From NCBI GenBank assembly GCA_963739245.1, contig CAVTZP010000003.1, forward strand, positions 310,001-374,000: a DNA stretch of 64,000 bases, written 5' to 3'. Source of the DNA: CAVTZP01 sp963739245 (GTDB lineage: Bacteria; Chloroflexota; Dehalococcoidia; Dehalococcoidales; BS750m-G39). A program made the position numbers and the translations under genes. A model generated the notes under the pieces. The model worked only from the letters and a program-made list of their open reading frames with translations. It did not search any database and was not told the origin of the DNA. Positions 41,668 to 49,796 of this stretch are shown piece by piece. Each line of letters begins with the position of its first letter. The first letter of the stretch is position 1.

Positions 41668-44244
41668 CTAACTTACCTCAATCGTTGAGCCTTGGGCGGT
41701 CTTGATAACATCAATTCGGGTGGGGAAGGCGTCCCTCATCTCCTCCATATGGGTGATGACCAGTATCTTGTCAAAGTCGTCCTGAATAGAGTTTATTGCC
41801 TCTTTGATCTTTTCTATGCCGGTAATATCCTGGGTGCCAAAGCCTTCATCAATAATCAGGGTGGGTAGCGGTGCCCCCGCCCTTCGGGCTAGTAGCTTGG
41901 ACAGGGCAATGCGAATGGCAAAGTTAATGCGGAAGGCTTCACCCCCGCTGAACATCTCATAGTTTCGTGTCCCTAACTCGTCACCAATGGTGATATCCAG
42001 GGTTTCTTGTAAGTCCCCCTTCTTGGTCTCCCTCTGGGTTTCAATCTTGACATGCATTCTGTTATCCGTCATCCGTGCCAGCAGCCGATTAGCTTCGGCT
42101 TCAATCTCGGGGAGTGCTGTCTCAATGAGCAGGGCTTGTATCCCCCTCTTGCCGAAGGCTTGGGCTAGGTCATTATAGAGCTTCCCCTCCCGCGAGGCTT
42201 GAGTCAGTAATTTTTCCTTTTCCTTCTTTTTTATCTCCAGCTCAGAGCAGCGTTGTAGCTTTTCCTTTACACTACCCACTATTTCCTGGGCTTGTTTTTG
42301 CTCGGCAGCGAGCGTCTGGTGCTCAGCCTCAGCCTGAGTTAAGTCACTGATTAGCTGGGGGAGTGCCTCAAGCTCTCTGCCTAGCTCCTGCCCTTTTTTG
42401 TTTTCTGCCTCTAGCCTTAGGCGTAGCTCCTGGCTTGCCTCCTCAGCTTGGTGAAGTGCCTCCGTCTCCTGACTGATAAGCCTATCGGCTTCTTCCAGTT
42501 TTCGCTTTGGGGTTTCATATTGCTCTAGCTCGGCAAGGCGATGGCGCACCTGTTCGTGCTGCGGCGAATCGTAATCAAGCCTGGCCAGTTCCTCGTCAAC
42601 TCTGGCTAACGCCTGTTGCTCGGTGGCGGCAAATTCCTTCCTGGCAAGGCGGAGTTCAATCTCATTAAGCCTCTGCCTCCCCTCGTTTAGCTGGTTATCT
42701 GCCGTCTGGGCTTGGGTAATGGCCTGGTTGAGGAGGCTGACCTTGCTTTGGGCTGAGGCTTTCTCCTGGTTTAATTTTGCTTCCAGCGGTGATATTTCAC
42801 CCTTCAGCGACTCAAGCTCAGTTTTCTTGCTGGCGAGCTCAACTTGGTTTAGTTTTAGGGACTCGGCTTTTTGTTCCTTGTCAGCGGCGTATTTTACTTT
42901 AATTCGTTCTAAGCCATCCTTACCCAGTTCAGTCTCGCACAGGGGGCAGGTGGCCCCCTCCTGGGTTAGCAGCAGGTTGATTTTTTCTTGTGTTTCCTCT
43001 ATCTCTCGTTCCAGGCGGGCTCGGCTCGATTCTAGATAATGGACCTGTTTGGTTAGCTCCTGGCTGGTCTGCTTCTTTCTATTTAGCGTCTCTTCCTGCT
43101 CCGCCAGCTGGCCTAGTTCCGCCTGTGTCTGCTGTAGCTCGCCTTTGAGTTGGGGCAGTCTCTGGGAGATAGCCTCCAATTCGGTGATTCGGCTTTGAGC
43201 TAGTTTATGTTCGGTAATTAGGGCTGCCTGCGCCCGCTCTATACTCATCTCCAGATGGCTCTTACTATCCCTTAATTTGACCAACAACCCCAGCTTCTGG
43301 TTTAGTTCGTCATTCTGTCTTCTTGCTTCGGTTAGCTGAGCATAGCCTTCTTCTATAGTGGAGCGCTGGGCAATGAGTTCCTCATATCCTTTGATGCGCG
43401 ACTGGTATTGTTTGGCTTCCTGGTCACGGCGTTCTAACTCTCTTTTTGTGGCGGTTATATGCTCCTCAAGCAGGGCTAGTTGCTGTTTCTTATTTTCCAG
43501 GGCTTCTTTTTCCTGCCTCAGGCTACTTAATCTGGATTCTTGCTCGGTTATTACCCTTTCTATCTGGGCAAGGCTGGTCTGTGCCTCTTCCAGCTCCGAC
43601 TCATAGATTGGCTTTTGGACTAGTTCTTCGCTTATATCTTTGATTGCGCTCTCAAGTTGTGCCCCATCTGCTTCCTGCTGTTTGGCCAGTTCTTTAGCCT
43701 TTTCCTCAAGTTCATCATAGAGGGATAGCCCGAGAATATCGGCTAGCACCTGCTTACGCTCGACCGGGCGTTTGGTAGCGAACTCATCGGCGTGACCCTG
43801 GCGTAGAAAAGCGCTGTTAATAAATGTCTCATAGTCCATATGCAGGCGGTTAATAATCTCCTGTTGAGTCTTGGTCATGCTGTCGCCGCTTATTGACTTA
43901 AAGCCGTTGTCGGTAGCTATCTGGAAATCAAGGAGGCTTTGTCCCGAGCGCCCCCGCCGCTTTGGCTTGGAGTGCTTGCGGATAATGCGGTAGGTTTGCC
44001 CGCCGACAGCGAAGTCAAACTCAACCTCCATTTCGCTTATCTTATCGTCTAAATAAATGAGTTCGTCGTCGTTCTTTGCCCTGGTTTTCCCCCACAGCGC
44101 CCAGGTCATGGCGTCAATCAGGGCTGATTTGCCGTTGCCATTATTGCCACAGATGCAGGCGGTGTGGATGCCATCAAAATAGAGTGGCGGCACGTTATCC
44201 CGGTAGCACATAAAATTGCGCATTGCTAGCTTAATGGGAATCAT
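41668..44244 (-). CDS. sbcC: SbcC/Rad50-type SMC-like ATPase
   Basis: 858 residues. N-terminal half-ATPase with Walker A CGNNGNGKSALIDAMTWALWG (about 32), two long coiled-coil arms around a zinc hook CPLCETEL (about 430), and the C-terminal half with FSGGEAFRINFAIRIALS and IIDEGFGTQD. Partner of Mre11/SbcD nuclease in double-strand end processing; no sbcD lies next to it here. The promoter is weak: TAAAAT ends 8 nt before the ATG and no ribosome-binding site is evident. Confidence 0.92.
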   Translation of the reverse strand: MIPIKLAMRNFMCYRDNVPPLYFDGIHTACICGNNGNGKSALIDAMTWALWGKTRAKNDDELIYLDDKISEMEVEFDFAVGGQTYRIIRKHSKPKRRGRSGQSLLDFQIATDNGFKSISGDSMTKTQQEIINRLHMDYETFINSAFLRQGHADEFATKRPVERKQVLADILGLSLYDELEEKAKELAKQQEADGAQLESAIKDISEELVQKPIYESELEEAQTSLAQIERVITEQESRLSSLRQEKEALENKKQQLALLEEHITATKRELERRDQEAKQYQSRIKGYEELIAQRSTIEEGYAQLTEARRQNDELNQKLGLLVKLRDSKSHLEMSIERAQAALITEHKLAQSRITELEAISQRLPQLKGELQQTQAELGQLAEQEETLNRKKQTSQELTKQVHYLESSRARLEREIEETQEKINLLLTQEGATCPLCETELGKDGLERIKVKYAADKEQKAESLKLNQVELASKKTELESLKGEISPLEAKLNQEKASAQSKVSLLNQAITQAQTADNQLNEGRQRLNEIELRLARKEFAATEQQALARVDEELARLDYDSPQHEQVRHRLAELEQYETPKRKLEEADRLISQETEALHQAEEASQELRLRLEAENKKGQELGRELEALPQLISDLTQAEAEHQTLAAEQKQAQEIVGSVKEKLQRCSELEIKKKEKEKLLTQASREGKLYNDLAQAFGKRGIQALLIETALPEIEAEANRLLARMTDNRMHVKIETQRETKKGDLQETLDITIGDELGTRNYEMFSGGEAFRINFAIRIALSKLLARRAGAPLPTLIIDEGFGTQDITGIEKIKEAINSIQDDFDKILVITHMEEMRDAFPTRIDVIKTAQGSTIEVS

Positions 44245-44293
44245 TTGAGCTTATTTTAGCATAAATTAGAAGATTATTTATCTACTTAACAGC

Positions 44294-44323
44294 TTGACGG
44301 CTGGCGTTATCCCCAATTAGAAT
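44294..44323 (+). promoter_or_regulatory. Promoter of ffh, positioned for a leaderless mRNA
   Basis: TTGACG (44294-44299), 18-bp spacer, TAGAAT (44318-44323), then 6 nt to the ATG at 44330. Transcription should start at or next to the A of the start codon. Confidence 0.75.
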
Positions 44324-44329
44324 GAAACT

Positions 44330-45658
44330 ATGTTTGAGGTTCTCAGTGAGAAGCTGGCTAAGGTCTTTCGGGGGCTGAGTGGCAAGGGCAGGCTCAGCGA
44401 GAAGGATATAGATAACGCCATGCACCAGGTGCGGTTAGCCCTGCTTGAGGCGGATGTCAACCTTAAGGTAGTCAAGGATTTTCTTGCCAGGGTAAGGGAG
44501 CGCTCTATCGGTGCTGAAGTACTGCGGAGCCTGACCCCCGCCCAACAGATAATTAAAATCGTCAATGAGGAGCTTATTAAAACGCTGGGCGAGGGGCAGA
44601 GCCACCTGGTAGCAGCACCACAACCTCCTTCTGTCGCTATGCTGGTGGGGTTGCAGGGCTCAGGCAAGACCACTACTGCGGCCAAGTTAGCCCTCCACCT
44701 GAAGCAGTCAGGGCAGCGCCCCCTCTTGGTGGCCGCTGATAACCGCCGACCGGCAGCTATAGAGCAGTTGGTTGCCCTCGGCGAGCAGCAAGATATTCCA
44801 GTGTATAGGGAAGCGGCTGGCGTTGAGAGTAAGGATGTTTGTGCTCATGCCTTGACCAAGGCGAAGGAGCTAGCCGTTACTTGGGTTATAGTTGATACTG
44901 CCGGTCGTATGCATGTAGACGAGCCACTGATGGCGGAGCTGGCTCAGGTCAGGGAGGAGCTAAAGCCCAGCGAGGTAGTGCTGGTGGTTGATGCCATGAC
45001 CGGGCAGGATGCGGTGCGGATGGCGGAAGAGTTTAATTCCCGGTTAGGCTTGACCGGGCTTATCCTGACCAAGATGGATGGGGATGCCCGGGGTGGGGCG
45101 GCTCTTTCTATCCGGTGGGTTAGCGGGGTGCCGATAAAGTTTATCGGTATCGGGGAGAAGGTTGACGCCTTTGAACCGTTTTACCCCGACCGTCTGGCAT
45201 CGCGGATTCTGGGGATGGGTGATGTACTCACCTTCATTGAGAAGGCGGAGAAGACCTTTGGTGAGCAGCGGGTCAAGGAGCTGGAGAAGAAGGTGCGAAC
45301 CGCCACCTTCAATCTGGAAGACTTCTTATCTCAGCTAAGAGAGCTCAAGGGGATGGGCCCCCTTGGCCAATTGGTGGAGATGTTGCCCGGGGCTTCGCGC
45401 CTGGCTAGCCAGTTGCCGGCGGGCATGGAGGAGAAGCAGCTAAAGAAGGTTGAGGCGATAATCCTGTCTATGACCCCCGAGGAGCGGCGCAACCCGGATA
45501 TCATTGATGGTAGTCGGCGCCGTCGCATTGCTCAGGGGAGCGGGGTAACACCCCAGGATATAAATCAGCTGCTTAACCAGTTCCGCCAGATGCAGAAGCT
45601 AATGAAGATGGGTATTGGTGGTAAACTTCCCCCCAGTCTAAGGGGGATGTTCGGGTAG
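44330..45658 (+). CDS. ffh: Signal recognition particle protein Ffh
   Basis: 442 residues. NG GTPase domain: G1 GLQGSGKTTTAAKLA (about 107), ADNRRPAAIEQL, DTAGRMHVD (about 188), LTKMDGDARGG (about 246), then the Met-rich M domain (GMGPLGQLVEMLPG, QMQKLMKMGIGG) that binds 4.5S RNA and signal peptides. No Shine-Dalgarno sequence: the promoter -10 box is only 6 nt upstream of the ATG. Its stop adjoins that of rpoD (opposite strand) with no gap. Confidence 0.97.
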   Translation: MFEVLSEKLAKVFRGLSGKGRLSEKDIDNAMHQVRLALLEADVNLKVVKDFLARVRERSIGAEVLRSLTPAQQIIKIVNEELIKTLGEGQSHLVAAPQPPSVAMLVGLQGSGKTTTAAKLALHLKQSGQRPLLVAADNRRPAAIEQLVALGEQQDIPVYREAAGVESKDVCAHALTKAKELAVTWVIVDTAGRMHVDEPLMAELAQVREELKPSEVVLVVDAMTGQDAVRMAEEFNSRLGLTGLILTKMDGDARGGAALSIRWVSGVPIKFIGIGEKVDAFEPFYPDRLASRILGMGDVLTFIEKAEKTFGEQRVKELEKKVRTATFNLEDFLSQLRELKGMGPLGQLVEMLPGASRLASQLPAGMEEKQLKKVEAIILSMTPEERRNPDIIDGSRRRRIAQGSGVTPQDINQLLNQFRQMQKLMKMGIGGKLPPSLRGMFG

Positions 45659-47197
45659 TTATTCCAGGTAATCCCTTAATCTCCGGCTTCGGCTGGGGTG
45701 GCGTAGCTTACGCAGTGCCTTGGCCTCAATCTGGCGAATTCGCTCTCTGGTTACGTTAAACTCCTTACCCACTTCCTCCAGGGTTCGGCTCCGCCCATCC
45801 TCAAGCCCAAACCGTAGCTGGAGCACCCGTTGCTCGCGGGGGCTGAGGCTGGACAGCACAGCATCAATCTGCTCCTTAAGCAGTTGCCTGGAGGCAGCGT
45901 CAGCCGGCGGGAGGGTATTGCGGTCTTCGATAAAGTCACCCAGGTGGCTGTTTTCCTCCTCACCCATTGGTGACTCAAGCGATACCGGCAGTTGTGATAC
46001 CTTGACTATCTCCCCGACCTTTTCCGGGGGCATTTCCAGCTCCTTACCGATTTCCTTGGCGGTAGGCTCCCGTCCGTGTTCCTGAGCCAGACGGCGGCTT
46101 ACCCGTAGCAGTTTATTGATGGTCTCAACCATATGAACCGGGATGCGAATCGTCCGGGCTTGGTCGGCAATAGAGCGGGTTATGGCCTGGCGAATCCACC
46201 ACGTGGCATAGGTGCTGAATTTATAACCCTTGCGGTAGTCAAATTTCTCCACGGCTCTGATTAGGCCGATGTTCCCCTCCTGAATGAGGTCAAGGAGCGA
46301 CATGCCCCGTCCAATATGTTTCTTGGCGACGCTGACCACCAAACGCAGGTTGGCTTCAATGAGATGGGTCACTGCCTTTTCCGCCTCGCGCTCAATATTC
46401 CCCAGGTAAGCTTGAAGCTGCTTATCATAAGCCTGGATTGAGTTGATGGAATTACGTGATTTCATCAGAGTCTCCATTTTAGCCGTCGAGACCTTACCTC
46501 CGATAGCATCAAGGACTTCCTTCGGGAGTAGATTGATATTTAGTGACAGTTCGGTGAGGAGCACCTCGGTTTCAGGTATGGATTTTTGGGTCTGGTGAGA
46601 AATCGCCAGGATTAGTTCTGGGCTTATCTCGCTATCAATGCTAGCTCGCAATTTAGCCGTGGAGATTTCCTCTACGAAGCTGGCAGACGGCTTCAGGTTG
46701 AGATGTTCCTGGAGGATACGGATGGTGGAAGCAGCCTGGGATAGCTCCTGAAGTATAGTAAGTACTATTTCTGTTGCCGATGGTTCTCGCCCGTGCTTCT
46801 GGAGGTAGCCTTGCTTGATTTCTCTGATGCGTCTGCCCTCCTCCATCTTTCTGGCCAGTTCCTTTTCCTCCAAAGCGGTGAGAAGGGACACCCGGCCGAT
46901 TTCATGAAGGTACATGCGAACCGGGTCATCGGCTACCTCCTGCTCGTCCATGTGTTCAAGCGGCGCTTCCAGCTCTAAATCTAGCGCAGACTCGGGCTTT
47001 TCAATCTCAAGATGCCTTGCCTCATGCCAGAGGGTGTCGGGCTCAATTATGTCTTCAGCCTCCTCGTCCTCCTCAGATTCGGGGAAGAGGGCGTGTAAGT
47101 CAGAGGTTTCCTCCTCTTCAGCAGTTAGCTGCTCATCAAATGGTGTCTTTTCGTCGTCTTTCTCTGGGCTATTTTCACTATTCCGCCGGCTCATCAC
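45659..47197 (-). CDS. rpoD: Primary sigma factor (sigma-70)
   Basis: 512 residues. Acidic N-terminus (about 1-80), region 1.2 (DPVRMYLHEIGRVSLLTALEE), region 2 (LVVSVAKKHIGRGMSLLDLIQ, YKFSTYATWWIRQAITRSIA), region 3 (IPVHMVETINKLLRVSRRL) and region 4 helix-turn-helix (LEEVGKEFNVTRERIRQIE). All residues expected for TTGACA/TATAAT recognition are present, matching the promoters seen here. It overlaps dnaG by 4 nt, the conserved dnaG-rpoD pair. Confidence 0.97.
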   Translation of the reverse strand: MMSRRNSENSPEKDDEKTPFDEQLTAEEEETSDLHALFPESEEDEEAEDIIEPDTLWHEARHLEIEKPESALDLELEAPLEHMDEQEVADDPVRMYLHEIGRVSLLTALEEKELARKMEEGRRIREIKQGYLQKHGREPSATEIVLTILQELSQAASTIRILQEHLNLKPSASFVEEISTAKLRASIDSEISPELILAISHQTQKSIPETEVLLTELSLNINLLPKEVLDAIGGKVSTAKMETLMKSRNSINSIQAYDKQLQAYLGNIEREAEKAVTHLIEANLRLVVSVAKKHIGRGMSLLDLIQEGNIGLIRAVEKFDYRKGYKFSTYATWWIRQAITRSIADQARTIRIPVHMVETINKLLRVSRRLAQEHGREPTAKEIGKELEMPPEKVGEIVKVSQLPVSLESPMGEEENSHLGDFIEDRNTLPPADAASRQLLKEQIDAVLSSLSPREQRVLQLRFGLEDGRSRTLEEVGKEFNVTRERIRQIEAKALRKLRHPSRSRRLRDYLE

Positions 47198-48969
47198 CTC
47201 ACCCCTCTTTGTTCCAGTCTCATCTGATTTTTTTGAGTCATAACCTCAGCCAGCTGGGTATTGACCACAATCCCTTGCTCCTTAAGCTTAGTTAGCTCCG
47301 CCGCCCCGCCTCCCGTCTCGGCTTCTAGGGTTAACACTGCCTGTATCTTCATCGTCAGGCTGCGGAGAAATTTTTCCCGCAGGCGGAGAGCACACTCAGC
47401 ATACTTTTGCTCTATTTTATCATTTAATAATTCCCTGGTTAATAATGATTCAAGGTGCTCATGAATTTCCGGCTCAAGCTCTGTTTTTAGCAATTCTATT
47501 TTATCACTCCGCTGCCAGGCAATAAAGATTTCACGGTTTTCGCTATTCTCAAAGTATTCGGGCAAAAGCCCCTCATCCTTATCCTTAAGCTCCGGGTGCT
47601 GGAGTATTAGAGCCAGGCAATACTCCTCAATTGGGCTGGAAACAAGTGGCTGCCTATTTGCGGGAGTCTCTTGTTTTGGCGGTTTGGCCCTGCCTTGTTT
47701 AGGCCGGGTTCTAGCTAGAGCCGCTTCAATACTTCGTTCGCTGACCTTAAGCAGTTGCGCCAGCTTTTGCAAATAATGGGCTTGGCGTATCGGGTCCTTT
47801 ATCTCAGCAACAATGGGCAGGAGCTTATCTACGGCTAGGGACTTGTCTTTGGCTTTAGTCAGGTCAAGCTCAGAGGTAACCATGTTAAAGGTGTAATCGA
47901 CTATGGGCAAGGCCTCTTTTACCAGTTCCTGCCAGGTTTTGGCATCTTCTTTGATGACATCATCGGGGTCTTTGCCTCTGGGCATGATGATAACCCCCAC
48001 CTCAGTCTCAAGGGTATTTTCATAGCCCACACACCGTAGCATAGCTTCTTCACCGGCAGCATCGGCATCAAGAGCCAGGGCTATGTTTTTACTTAGCCTC
48101 TTTAGAATGTTGACCTGTTTTTCGGTGACCGAGGTCCCCATTGAGGCAACCACGTTGCTAAAACCGTTTTGGTGGGCAGTAATAACGTCCATGTAGCCCT
48201 CGACAATTATTGCCAGGTTTTGCTGCCTGAGGGCATCTTTAGCCAGGTTTATGCCATAAAGGGTGCTACTTTTATCAAAGAGCGGCGTCTGCGGCGAATT
48301 AGTATATTTGGGCAGTGAGTCATCAAGCGCCCTTGCCCCAAAGCCGGTAATACGCCCTCTAGCGTCAAATATGGGGAACATCAACTTATTCCGAAATCGG
48401 TCGTGGGTTTTTCCCGCCTCGGCTTCAACTATTAGACCAGCCGTCAGCAGTTCCGCCTCGGTGTAACCTCTATTTATAAGGTGTTGCTTAAGGGCGTCCC
48501 AGCTATCAAGGCTATAGCCAAGCTGGAAGTCGGCGATGGTTTTCGCTGACAAACCTCGTCCCAGCAGATAGCTTCTCGTCTTTTCCCCCGCCGTGGAATT
48601 AAGCTGATTGTGGAAGTATTGGGCGGCGGCCTCGTTGATTTGGTATAACCCTTTTTTCTCCTCGCTTTCACCCCCGGGTTCAAATCTTGATGGGATATTA
48701 ACCCCCGCCCTCTGGGCAAGCAGCCTCAGCGCTTCGCCGAAGTCAATGCCCTGTTTTTTCATAATAAAGGAAAAGACATCGCCGCCGGTGTTACAGGCGC
48801 CAAAGCAATGCCAGCTTTGCTGCTCGGGGTAGACGAAGAATGAGGGGTTTTTTTCGGAGTGAAACGGGCATAGCGCCCTGAAAGTCCGCCCGGCTTTAGT
48901 CAGTTTGGCGTACTGCCTAATCACATCTACGATGTCTATTCTCTGTTTAATTTCGTCAATAGCGCCCAT
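47194..48969 (-). CDS. dnaG: DNA primase
   Basis: 591 residues. CHC2 zinc finger (CPFHSEKNPSFFVYPEQQ with HCFGAC, about 35-60), RNA polymerase core (GLYQINEAAAQYFHNQL, FPIFDARGRITGFGARAL) and TOPRIM (AIIVEGYMDVITAHQ, LALDADAAGEEA), then a C-terminal helicase-binding region. The ATG at 48969 lies 6 nt from TATAAT, with no Shine-Dalgarno, implying leaderless translation. A diverged copy of its first codons lies beyond the adjacent repeat. Confidence 0.97.
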   Translation of the reverse strand: MGAIDEIKQRIDIVDVIRQYAKLTKAGRTFRALCPFHSEKNPSFFVYPEQQSWHCFGACNTGGDVFSFIMKKQGIDFGEALRLLAQRAGVNIPSRFEPGGESEEKKGLYQINEAAAQYFHNQLNSTAGEKTRSYLLGRGLSAKTIADFQLGYSLDSWDALKQHLINRGYTEAELLTAGLIVEAEAGKTHDRFRNKLMFPIFDARGRITGFGARALDDSLPKYTNSPQTPLFDKSSTLYGINLAKDALRQQNLAIIVEGYMDVITAHQNGFSNVVASMGTSVTEKQVNILKRLSKNIALALDADAAGEEAMLRCVGYENTLETEVGVIIMPRGKDPDDVIKEDAKTWQELVKEALPIVDYTFNMVTSELDLTKAKDKSLAVDKLLPIVAEIKDPIRQAHYLQKLAQLLKVSERSIEAALARTRPKQGRAKPPKQETPANRQPLVSSPIEEYCLALILQHPELKDKDEGLLPEYFENSENREIFIAWQRSDKIELLKTELEPEIHEHLESLLTRELLNDKIEQKYAECALRLREKFLRSLTMKIQAVLTLEAETGGGAAELTKLKEQGIVVNTQLAEVMTQKNQMRLEQRGVR

Positions 48970-48975
48970 AATATT

Positions 48976-48981
48976 ATTATA
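48976..48981 (-). promoter_or_regulatory. -10 box of a leaderless dnaG promoter
   Basis: TATAAT on the minus strand, exactly 6 nt before the dnaG ATG. The -35 position falls in the repeat tail (AAAGGGGGAGAGG), with no TTGACA match. Confidence 0.6.
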
Positions 48982-48983
48982 CT

Positions 48984-49060
48984 ACCTCTCCCCCTTTATC
49001 CCCCTCTCCTTCAAAGGAGAGGGGGAAGAGGTTTTTAAGAGGGGCTTTGCCCCTCTTTTA
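48984..49060 (-). repeat. Dispersed paired-hairpin repeat, copy 5
   Basis: Tail ACCTCTCCCCCTTTAT facing dnaG, hairpin CCCCCTCTCCTT/AAGGAGAGGGGG, spacer AAGAGGTTTTT, hairpin AAGAGGGGC-TTT-GCCCCTCTT. Confidence 0.86.
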
Positions 49061-49103
49061 CTCTCTGTTTTATCTCGTCAATAACGCCCATGTTAGTATT
49101 TTA
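49035..49103 (-). pseudogene. Duplicated 5' end of dnaG beyond the repeat
   Basis: Minus-strand codons MGVIDEIKQRV (ATG at 49091) repeat the dnaG start MGAIDEIKQRI, then run into the repeat element and stop after 18 codons. The DNA similarity with 48938-48981 covers about 44 bp with about seven mismatches, including the region just upstream of the ATG. Confidence 0.75.
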
Positions 49104-49127
49104 GGTTATTTATAATCTTACTCCTAA

Positions 49128-49409
49128 TCAATCTTCATATTCACAATTATGACACTCGCCACTACACTTTACTTTAATCGTCCCATCTTCATGAATCAGG
49201 AGTAAGGCAGTGTGAATTTCATCACTTTTAGCCCGACAAACCACTGTCTCTGTAGAAACAACCCGTGGGCTATACATCCCAGGCCTAAACCTACCAACAG
49301 GCTGCAATGACTCCTCCAACCTCCGATTTTCCTCTTTCAACTCCTTAATTTCAGCTTCCAACTCCTCAATAGACATATCTTTAACAGACTTCTTTTTTTT
49401 ACTCTCCAC
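49128..49409 (-). CDS. Small coiled-coil protein with Cys-rich tail, function unknown
   Basis: 93 residues, GTG start. A Lys-rich start and a heptad-like helix (MSIEELEAEIKELKEENRRL, about 12-31) precede VVSTETVVCRAKSDEIHTAL and a C-terminal CSGECHNCEYED that could bind a metal. Not recognised as a known family. It follows the zinc-ribbon gene by 23 nt on the same strand and is probably cotranscribed. An internal ATG at codon 12 is an alternative start. Confidence 0.65.
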   Translation of the reverse strand: MESKKKKSVKDMSIEELEAEIKELKEENRRLEESLQPVGRFRPGMYSPRVVSTETVVCRAKSDEIHTALLLIHEDGTIKVKCSGECHNCEYED

Positions 49410-49432
49410 TTACATAACCCCCTCTCTTACTT

Positions 49433-49756
49433 TCACTCTCCCTTTTTTAGTTTCGGAGGCCAATTATAACCTTCCTTCTTAAACATTCTTTCCCAGAACT
49501 TTTCGGCTGTCATACCTTGCAAACATTTTCCACAAAATGAGTAGTCATATCCCGACATACCCCACGCTATTCCGATTTGGGGTACCAAGACATCCGTAGA
49601 ACCGCAGAAATGACAAGCCTGCTCTTCAACCTCACCCTTCGGTATGTGCCAGTAGGGCGACTTGCAGCTTGCGCAGCGTATCGGTTTGGCCCTCCGGCTA
49701 GCCCACCTATGCCCACATCTTAGACACTTGTGCTCATACACTTTATAGTCTTTCAT
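49433..49756 (-). CDS. Small multi-zinc-ribbon protein, function unknown
   Basis: 107 residues from ATG 49756. CxxC-type pairs: HKCLRCGHRW, IRCASCKSPYW, QACHFCGSTD and YSFCGKCLQG, enough for two zinc ribbons. A longer frame begins at a TTG that is actually the -35 box, so it is rejected as start. Such small ribbon proteins often act as nucleic-acid binders or toxin-antitoxin partners, but no specific role can be read. Leaderless by promoter position. Confidence 0.72.
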   Translation of the reverse strand: MKDYKVYEHKCLRCGHRWASRRAKPIRCASCKSPYWHIPKGEVEEQACHFCGSTDVLVPQIGIAWGMSGYDYSFCGKCLQGMTAEKFWERMFKKEGYNWPPKLKKGE

Positions 49757-49763
49757 ACTCCAA

Positions 49764-49792
49764 AGTGTATCACTATAAGGTAATTTTGTCAA
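49764..49792 (-). promoter_or_regulatory. Strong promoter of the zinc-ribbon gene, leaderless geometry
   Basis: TTGACA (49787-49792), 17-bp spacer, TACACT (49764-49769), minus strand, then 7 nt (TTGGAGT) to the ATG. Confidence 0.85.
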
Positions 49793-49796
49793 TACC

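Noticed and set aside
49757..49792. Longer N-terminus for the zinc-ribbon protein starting at TTG 49792
   Set aside because: That TTG is the first half of a perfect TTGACA -35 box, and the -10 lies inside the extra codons; transcription cannot include it.
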